Positions 59,928 through 64,000 of a stretch of 64,000 bases of DNA are shown here, piece after piece (positions within the stretch are counted from its first letter, which is position 1; every line of letters begins with the position of its first letter). A program made the position numbers and the translations under genes. The notes under the pieces are model-generated. The model was not told the DNA's origin and ran no database searches. It saw only the letters and a program-made list of their open reading frames with translations. Source of the DNA: SH-MAG3 sp036374995 (GTDB lineage Bacteria; Gemmatimonadota; Gemmatimonadetes; Longimicrobiales; RSA9); contig DASUSS010000093.1 in assembly GCA_036374995.1 (NCBI GenBank), positions 1-64,000 on the forward strand, in the 5' to 3' direction.

Positions 59928-61682
59928 CTACTCCATCTCCTGGATCACGCTGTCCTGGATGTAGGGCCATTGCCAGAGCAGCTTCTCGCGATTCAGGAAC
60001 CAGTCATCGACCTGGAGTGCCGGCATCGCCGGCGCGGAGTCCGTCGCGGCGTCCAGCTCGGCACCCAGCCTCGCGTCCTGCGCCGATGGCGTGAGGTCCA
60101 CAACCAGGCCGCTCTCGAGCCGTGTGCGGAGCCGGTCCTCGAAGCCGTGCAGCTCGCGTGGCGGCCGAGCAGCCGTGAACACGAGCTGCACGCCCGACCG
60201 GCGCGCGCTGTCGAAGAAATGGAACAGCTCCTCCTGCGCGCGCTCCGTCTGCTCGAGCGCATCGATGCCGTCGATGATGAGGAGGCGCGCGCGGCGGTAG
60301 CGCGCGCGCCAGCTGTCGACCTGGTTCCGCTTGAGCGCACCGATCAGCTCGGCGGCGAAGTCTTCGCCGGTGAGGAACGCAATGCCGCCATCGCGATCGC
60401 GCTCGCGGAACAGCAGCGCGAGCGCTGTGACGAGCGCGGTCCTGCCCGCGCCGTCCGGCGCGTGCACGAACAGCGGGTTGTAGCGGTCGCCTGGCTGCTG
60501 CGCCACGGCGCGCGCCGCGCGCACGGCGAGCAGGTCGCGGTCGAGCGCCAGCTGCTCGAAGCGCGGCTCCTCCGGCGGCGGAGGCAGCGGGCGCATACGC
60601 TCGCGCACCTGCTCCAGAATCGACTCCGCCTCCTCCAGCCGATCCGGATTGCGCAGCACGTCGAGTCGCGCCAGCTCGGCCGCCGCGGGGTCCAGCTCCC
60701 GGATCTTCGCGGCGATCTCCCGCAGCCGTGTGACCGTCTCCTCGTACCGGCTCAGCAGCGCTTCGGCGTCCTCGTCCGTGAGGTCGTCCTTCAGCGCCGC
60801 CTCGAGCTGCCACGTCCGGTAGCCCTCGGCCTCCCAGCGGAGCACCGCGTCGCCGACCTTCTGCGCCGGCGTGACCCCCGCCACCGCGCGGCCGAGCGTG
60901 CCCGCGACCTCGCTCATGAACGAGCCGAATTCGTCGGAACCACGCGGCTCTTCCGCTCGACCGAGCAGCTCCGGCACCTCCTCCGCGCTGACCGGCCGCC
61001 GATCGAGCTCCTGCACGGCGATCACGCGATTGAGCGCGCCCTGAAGCTCGCGCACGTTGCCGAATCCGATCTTCGCCAGCGCCTCCGCCACGCCCGTCGA
61101 CAGCAGATGTCCCCGCTCCTCCGCCTTCTGCCGCACGATCGCCACGCGCGTCTCGTAGTCCGGCACGCTCAGGTCCGCCATCAGCCCGCCCGAGAAGCGG
61201 GAGAGCAGGCGCTGATCGAGCCCGTCGATCTCGGAGGGCGGACGATCACTCGCGAGCACGACCTGCCCGCCCCGGGCCATCAGCGCATCCCACGACCGCA
61301 GCAGCTCCTCCTGCGCACCGCGCCGGCCGGCGAGGAACTGGACGTCATCGAGGAGCAGAACGGACGCGCCGCGCAGCCGCGCGCGGAATGCATCACGCTC
61401 GCCCGCCTGGATCGCCTCCATCACGCCTTCCATCAGATGCTCGAGCGTGTCGTAGAGGACCTCGATGTTCTGATGGACGCGGCGGACGTGATTGCCGATC
61501 GCCATGATCAGGTGCGTCTTGCCGAGGCCGGACTCGCTGTAGAGGAACAGCGGGTTGTACGCCGAGCCGGGCGACTCCGCGACGCGCTTCGCGGCCGCTG
61601 CGGCCAGGCGGTTCGACGTGCCGACGATGTAGCTGTCGAACGTGTTCCGCGGGTCCAGACCGGGCGAGAGATCCTGCTTCAT
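59928..61682 (-). CDS. Tandem DnaA-type AAA+ ATPase lacking the DNA-binding domain
   Basis: A 584-residue DnaA paralogue. Domain 1 (~10-240) is a full DnaA domain III: NTFDSYIVGTSN, AYNPLFLYSESGLGKTH (Walker A ~49-57), LLDDVQFL (Walker B D112/D113), ASDRPPSEIDGLDQRLLSRF (sensor 1/Arg finger) and NVRELQGALNRV (lid, sensor 2). A helical linker (~250-370, RWEAEGYRTWQLEAAL) follows. Domain 2 (~375-540) repeats it: RYNPLFVHAPDGAGRT, where the Walker A Lys is Arg, then LLIIDGID, and RPPRELHGFEDRLRTRLESG. There is no DnaA domain IV (no helix-turn-helix signature), so it should not bind oriC-type boxes. It ends in a short WFLNREKLLWQWP-containing tail. Context: 10 bp after mglA. Confidence 0.88.
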   Translation of the reverse strand: MKQDLSPGLDPRNTFDSYIVGTSNRLAAAAAKRVAESPGSAYNPLFLYSESGLGKTHLIMAIGNHVRRVHQNIEVLYDTLEHLMEGVMEAIQAGERDAFRARLRGASVLLLDDVQFLAGRRGAQEELLRSWDALMARGGQVVLASDRPPSEIDGLDQRLLSRFSGGLMADLSVPDYETRVAIVRQKAEERGHLLSTGVAEALAKIGFGNVRELQGALNRVIAVQELDRRPVSAEEVPELLGRAEEPRGSDEFGSFMSEVAGTLGRAVAGVTPAQKVGDAVLRWEAEGYRTWQLEAALKDDLTDEDAEALLSRYEETVTRLREIAAKIRELDPAAAELARLDVLRNPDRLEEAESILEQVRERMRPLPPPPEEPRFEQLALDRDLLAVRAARAVAQQPGDRYNPLFVHAPDGAGRTALVTALALLFRERDRDGGIAFLTGEDFAAELIGALKRNQVDSWRARYRRARLLIIDGIDALEQTERAQEELFHFFDSARRSGVQLVFTAARPPRELHGFEDRLRTRLESGLVVDLTPSAQDARLGAELDAATDSAPAMPALQVDDWFLNREKLLWQWPYIQDSVIQEME

Positions 61683-61692
61683 GCAGTGGCGA

Positions 61693-62301
61693 TCACGGCT
61701 GCTGTATCTCCTGGCCGAAGCGGCGCGAGAGGTTCTGGAGCACGAGCTTGCTCGCAGCCTTCAGCGTATCGAATACCCCCTCGCCGGAAACCGCGGCCGC
61801 CGGGAACGACGGTGCACCGCGGAAATTCAGCGTATCGTCCAGCTGTGCGACCGGGATGATGCCCGGCAGGTCGCGCTTGTTGTACTGGAGCACCATCGGG
61901 AACGTCTTCAGGTCGATGTCTTCCTCCAGCAGATTCTCGTGCAGGTTGCGGAGACTCTCGATGTTCTCCTCCCACTGCTCCGGCTGGGAGTCGGCGACGA
62001 ACACGATACCATCCGCGCCGCGCAGCACGAGCTTGCGTGTGGCATTGTAATACACCTGGCCGGGCACGGTGTAGAGCTGCATGCGCGTACGGAACCCCGA
62101 GATCGTGCCGAGGTCGAGCGGCAGGAAGTCGAAGAAGAGGGTGCGATCGGTTTCCGTCGCGAGCGAGACCATCGGCCCCTTCCGGTCCTCCGGCACGAAC
62201 GCGTGAATGTACTGCAGGTTGCTCGTCTTTCCGGACCGGCCCGGACCGTAGTAGACGATCTTGCAGGTGATCTCCCGGGTCGAATAATTGACCAGCGACA
62301 T
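61693..62301 (-). CDS. mglA: MglA-type Ras-like GTPase
   Basis: A small GTPase that in Myxococcus sets the leading pole and drives motility. The 202 residues carry G1 GPGRSGKTS (19-27), LATETDRTLFFDFLPL with R53, the MglA-group switch LYTVPGQ with Q82 in place of canonical DxAGQ, and QYNKRDLP (N141-D144). R53 and Q82 are the catalytic pair in M. xanthus MglA, in identical positions. The C terminus runs to ~200. Roadblock/LC7 genes directly upstream could be its MglB-like GAP or effector. TAG of the upstream gene is immediately followed by ATG. Confidence 0.93.
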   Translation of the reverse strand: MSLVNYSTREITCKIVYYGPGRSGKTSNLQYIHAFVPEDRKGPMVSLATETDRTLFFDFLPLDLGTISGFRTRMQLYTVPGQVYYNATRKLVLRGADGIVFVADSQPEQWEENIESLRNLHENLLEEDIDLKTFPMVLQYNKRDLPGIIPVAQLDDTLNFRGAPSFPAAAVSGEGVFDTLKAASKLVLQNLSRRFGQEIQQP

Positions 62302-62793
62302 CTAGTCCTCGCTTGCTGCGTCCGGCGACGTATACTCCAGCCCGGCTTCGAGGTCGTGCTCGAAGCTCGTCTGGTCCCTGTGCTCCCGCTGCTCCTGGAA
62401 CTCCGGGAGCGCCGATACTTCCCGCTCGAGGTTCTCGTAGAACAGCCGGACGATGCCGAGCGACGAGTCGGCATCGAAGATGACCACGAGAATCAGCTCC
62501 TCGATCGGCGTTCGCAGCGGCGCGAGGAACAGCTGCCGTTCGCGGCCGCCATGATACAGGTGCTCCCACCGCTCCGCGCCCGCGAGCTGCGCGAGTGCAT
62601 TGGAGGAAGCATGCGTGGCTGCTGCGAGCGACGCGATGTTGCGGATCTGGTACGCCCGCGTGAACCCGTGCTGCGCGAGCACCTGTCCGGCGTGGCTGAC
62701 GAGCAGCGCGATGCGGACGCGCGATTCGCGCACGAAACGCTGGATCGGGTCCCGCAGGACGTCGATCAGCCGCGGGAGCTCGGCTCCTCTCAT
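62302..62793 (-). CDS. Roadblock/LC7-family protein (163 aa)
   Basis: A single Roadblock/LC7 domain (~20-135): RVRIALLVSHAGQVLAQHGF, IASLAAATHASSNALAQLAG, RQLFLAPLRTPIEELILVVIFD, then a ~30-residue acidic C-terminal tail. This fold, like MglB, binds small GTPases. It abuts mglA with no gap and overlaps the next Roadblock gene by 4 bases, making it the leading candidate for the MglA regulator. Confidence 0.85.
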   Translation of the reverse strand: MRGAELPRLIDVLRDPIQRFVRESRVRIALLVSHAGQVLAQHGFTRAYQIRNIASLAAATHASSNALAQLAGAERWEHLYHGGRERQLFLAPLRTPIEELILVVIFDADSSLGIVRLFYENLEREVSALPEFQEQREHRDQTSFEHDLEAGLEYTSPDAASED

Positions 62794-63137
62794 GCCAGCG
62801 ATTCCGCCGCGCGGTGCGCCTCGTAGCGCACGAGACCGAGCTGGGCGTCATGGTCGGCAACGACCACGAGGATCAGCTCGCCGGCATCCACAGCCACGAC
62901 GTGCCCTTCATCCGCCTCCAGCTGGAGCGTGTTCAGCCGGCCGAAATCCGCGGTCTCGCTCGCCACCGCGGTTCGGCGGAACAGCGAGGCCGCGAGCGCC
63001 GCGACGGCCGTCTCGTTCACGCCCTCGCGCAGCTCCGAGACGACGGGCACGCCGGCTTCGCTCTCGACGAGCAGCGCGCCTCGCACGCCCGCCACGCGAC
63101 TCAGCCGCTCGACCGCCGCCGTGAACAGCGCGTTCAT
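62790..63137 (-). CDS. Roadblock/LC7-family protein (115 aa)
   Basis: A compact Roadblock/LC7 domain: VERLSRVAGVRGALLVESEA, AVAALAASLFRRTAV, LNTLQLEADEGHVVAVDA, ELILVVVADHDAQLGLVRYE. ATG 63137 (MNALFTAAV) overlaps the upstream stop by 4 bases; the open frame further upstream is arginine-rich shadow. It may pair with the neighbouring Roadblock proteins as a homo- or heterodimer acting on MglA. Confidence 0.83.
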   Translation of the reverse strand: MNALFTAAVERLSRVAGVRGALLVESEAGVPVVSELREGVNETAVAALAASLFRRTAVASETADFGRLNTLQLEADEGHVVAVDAGELILVVVADHDAQLGLVRYEAHRAAESLA

Positions 63138-64000
63138 GCGTATTCCTCCATGTACTGCCGCGCCTGACCGACCGCGTGTGCGGACGCGCGCACGAGCCAG
63201 CCGGCGGGTGCGTCGCGCCGCGCCGCGAGCATGAGCACGGCATCTACGCCGGCCGGCGTGAGGTGGAGCAGCGCGTGCTCGGCATCGAGCAGGATGCCGC
63301 GCCACGTGCCCAGCGCGAGGTGACGCGCCGTGCGGGTCGCTTCGCCGATCGCGCCACCCAGCACGGCACCGAGCACCGCGGCGTCACCGCGCATCGCCTC
63401 GGTCAGGCGACCGGCCAGAACGAGCCCCTTGCGATCGACGAGCAGCGCGCCGAGCAGCGGCCCGGCCGAGAGCAGATCGTCGAAGAGCAGGGTCGGATCG
63501 AGCGTGACCGGCCCGGCGACGGCGGCGATCGACGGTTCCGGGCGGACCTCGCGCGGCCTTTCGGCGGACGGGTCGGGCGCATCGTCCTCGGCGGCCGGCG
63601 CCGGCGCACGGCCATCGGCGGCCGGTGGCTGCGCACGGGCATCAGCGGTCGGCGCGTCCTCCTCCCGCGGGCCCGCGGGCTCGAGCATGAACGTGGGGCC
63701 GGCATCCGCGGCAGCCCACGGATCATCGCTGAACGAGATGTCGCGGGCGTGTGCGAGACCCGACTCCGTGATCTCCTGACGCGTGCCGAGCACGCGCAGC
63801 GCTTCCTGCACGGTCGGATCCTCGGGCCGGATCAGGGCGGCCCGCTCGAGCATCTGCCGCGCGCGGCTGAGCCGGTCCTGCTCGAGGAAGCAGAAGCCCA
63901 TGCCGCGCAGCGCCTCGAAGTTGTCGGCATCGATGCGCAGCACCATCGACCATTCGTCGGCGGCCTTCTCGTGATCGCCCTGGTCCAGGTACAGCATCGC
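63134..64000 (-). CDS. TPR plus Roadblock/LC7 protein (start outside window)
   Basis: The visible ~288 residues run to the right edge. The N-terminal visible part (to ~75) is TPR-like (MLYLDQGDHEKAADEWSMVL). A Pro/Ala/Asp-rich linker (~85-160) leads to a Roadblock/LC7 domain (~165-285: GALLVDRKGLVLAGRL, GEATRTARHLALGTWRGIL, VDAVLMLAARRD). The frame starts mid-TPR, so more repeats likely lie upstream. Third Roadblock protein in the operon; the TPR part could dock it to the DUF4388-TPR protein. Confidence 0.8.
   Translation of the reverse strand, partial: AMLYLDQGDHEKAADEWSMVLRIDADNFEALRGMGFCFLEQDRLSRARQMLERAALIRPEDPTVQEALRVLGTRQEITESGLAHARDISFSDDPWAAADAGPTFMLEPAGPREEDAPTADARAQPPAADGRAPAPAAEDDAPDPSAERPREVRPEPSIAAVAGPVTLDPTLLFDDLLSAGPLLGALLVDRKGLVLAGRLTEAMRGDAAVLGAVLGGAIGEATRTARHLALGTWRGILLDAEHALLHLTPAGVDAVLMLAARRDAPAGWLVRASAHAVGQARQYMEEYA

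Noticed and set aside
59856..61859. 667-codon open frame on the plus strand over the DnaA-like gene
   Set aside because: Antisense shadow; composition only of Arg, Ala, Glu and Leu with no family motif.
1..64000. CRISPR array, prophage, insertion sequence or integron
   Set aside because: No spaced direct repeats, transposase, integrase or phage structural gene was seen; the window reads as core chromosome.

Overview
The window comes from a GC-rich (about two-thirds G+C) Gram-negative bacterium. It encodes an outer-membrane TonB-type receptor, secreted beta-barrel proteins, lipoproteins, and a peptidoglycan pathway whose MurE carries the meso-diaminopimelate DNPR motif. The Oar-like receptor, the DUF3098-like membrane protein, the many Asp/Glu-rich lipoproteins and the DnaA-like/DUF4388/MglA gene set fit Gemmatimonadota best. 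This is an inference from gene content; no rRNA is present to confirm it. Genes are densely packed, often with 4-base ATGA overlaps. GTG and TTG starts are common.

Layout. 1-2.8 kb: the end of a multi-domain 5'-nucleotidase and an adenosine deaminase (nucleotide salvage). 2.9-6.3 kb: a TonB-dependent receptor. 6.6-11.9 kb (minus): miaB, then comEC, a small HELAH protein and fructose-1,6-bisphosphatase. 12-16 kb (minus): alr, cdd, a lipoprotein and a beta-barrel protein, with mazG diverging from alr. 16.9-20.5 kb: asnS and two receiver-domain proteins, one a full HD-GYP phosphodiesterase and the other with a decayed HD-GYP domain. 20.7-25.7 kb: a VWA membrane protein, ftsY and recG.

25.7-43.3 kb is an almost unbroken division and cell-wall (dcw) operon: mraZ-rsmH-ftsL-ftsI-murE-murF-mraY-murD-ftsW-murG-murC-ftsQ-ftsA-ftsZ plus an M23 peptidase. 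It starts at a promoter followed by three 10-bp-phased TGGGN-type MraZ boxes and ends at a strong intrinsic terminator. 43.4-54.6 kb is mixed: a lipid kinase, a TPR protein, an M1 peptidase, thyX, haem-synthesis genes hemY and hemH, a periplasmic aminopeptidase P, and tRNA-Val(UAC).

54.8-64 kb (minus, running off the right edge) is the most interesting region. It encodes three Roadblock/LC7 proteins, an MglA-type Ras-like GTPase, a protein with two tandem DnaA-type AAA+ domains and no DNA-binding domain, a DUF4388-TPR protein, and then CheR, CheD and CheB and a membrane peptidase. The genes touch or overlap throughout. I read this as one co-expressed module linking a polarity GTPase switch, a DnaA-derived ATPase and chemoreceptor-adaptation enzymes. 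Its function is undemonstrated here.
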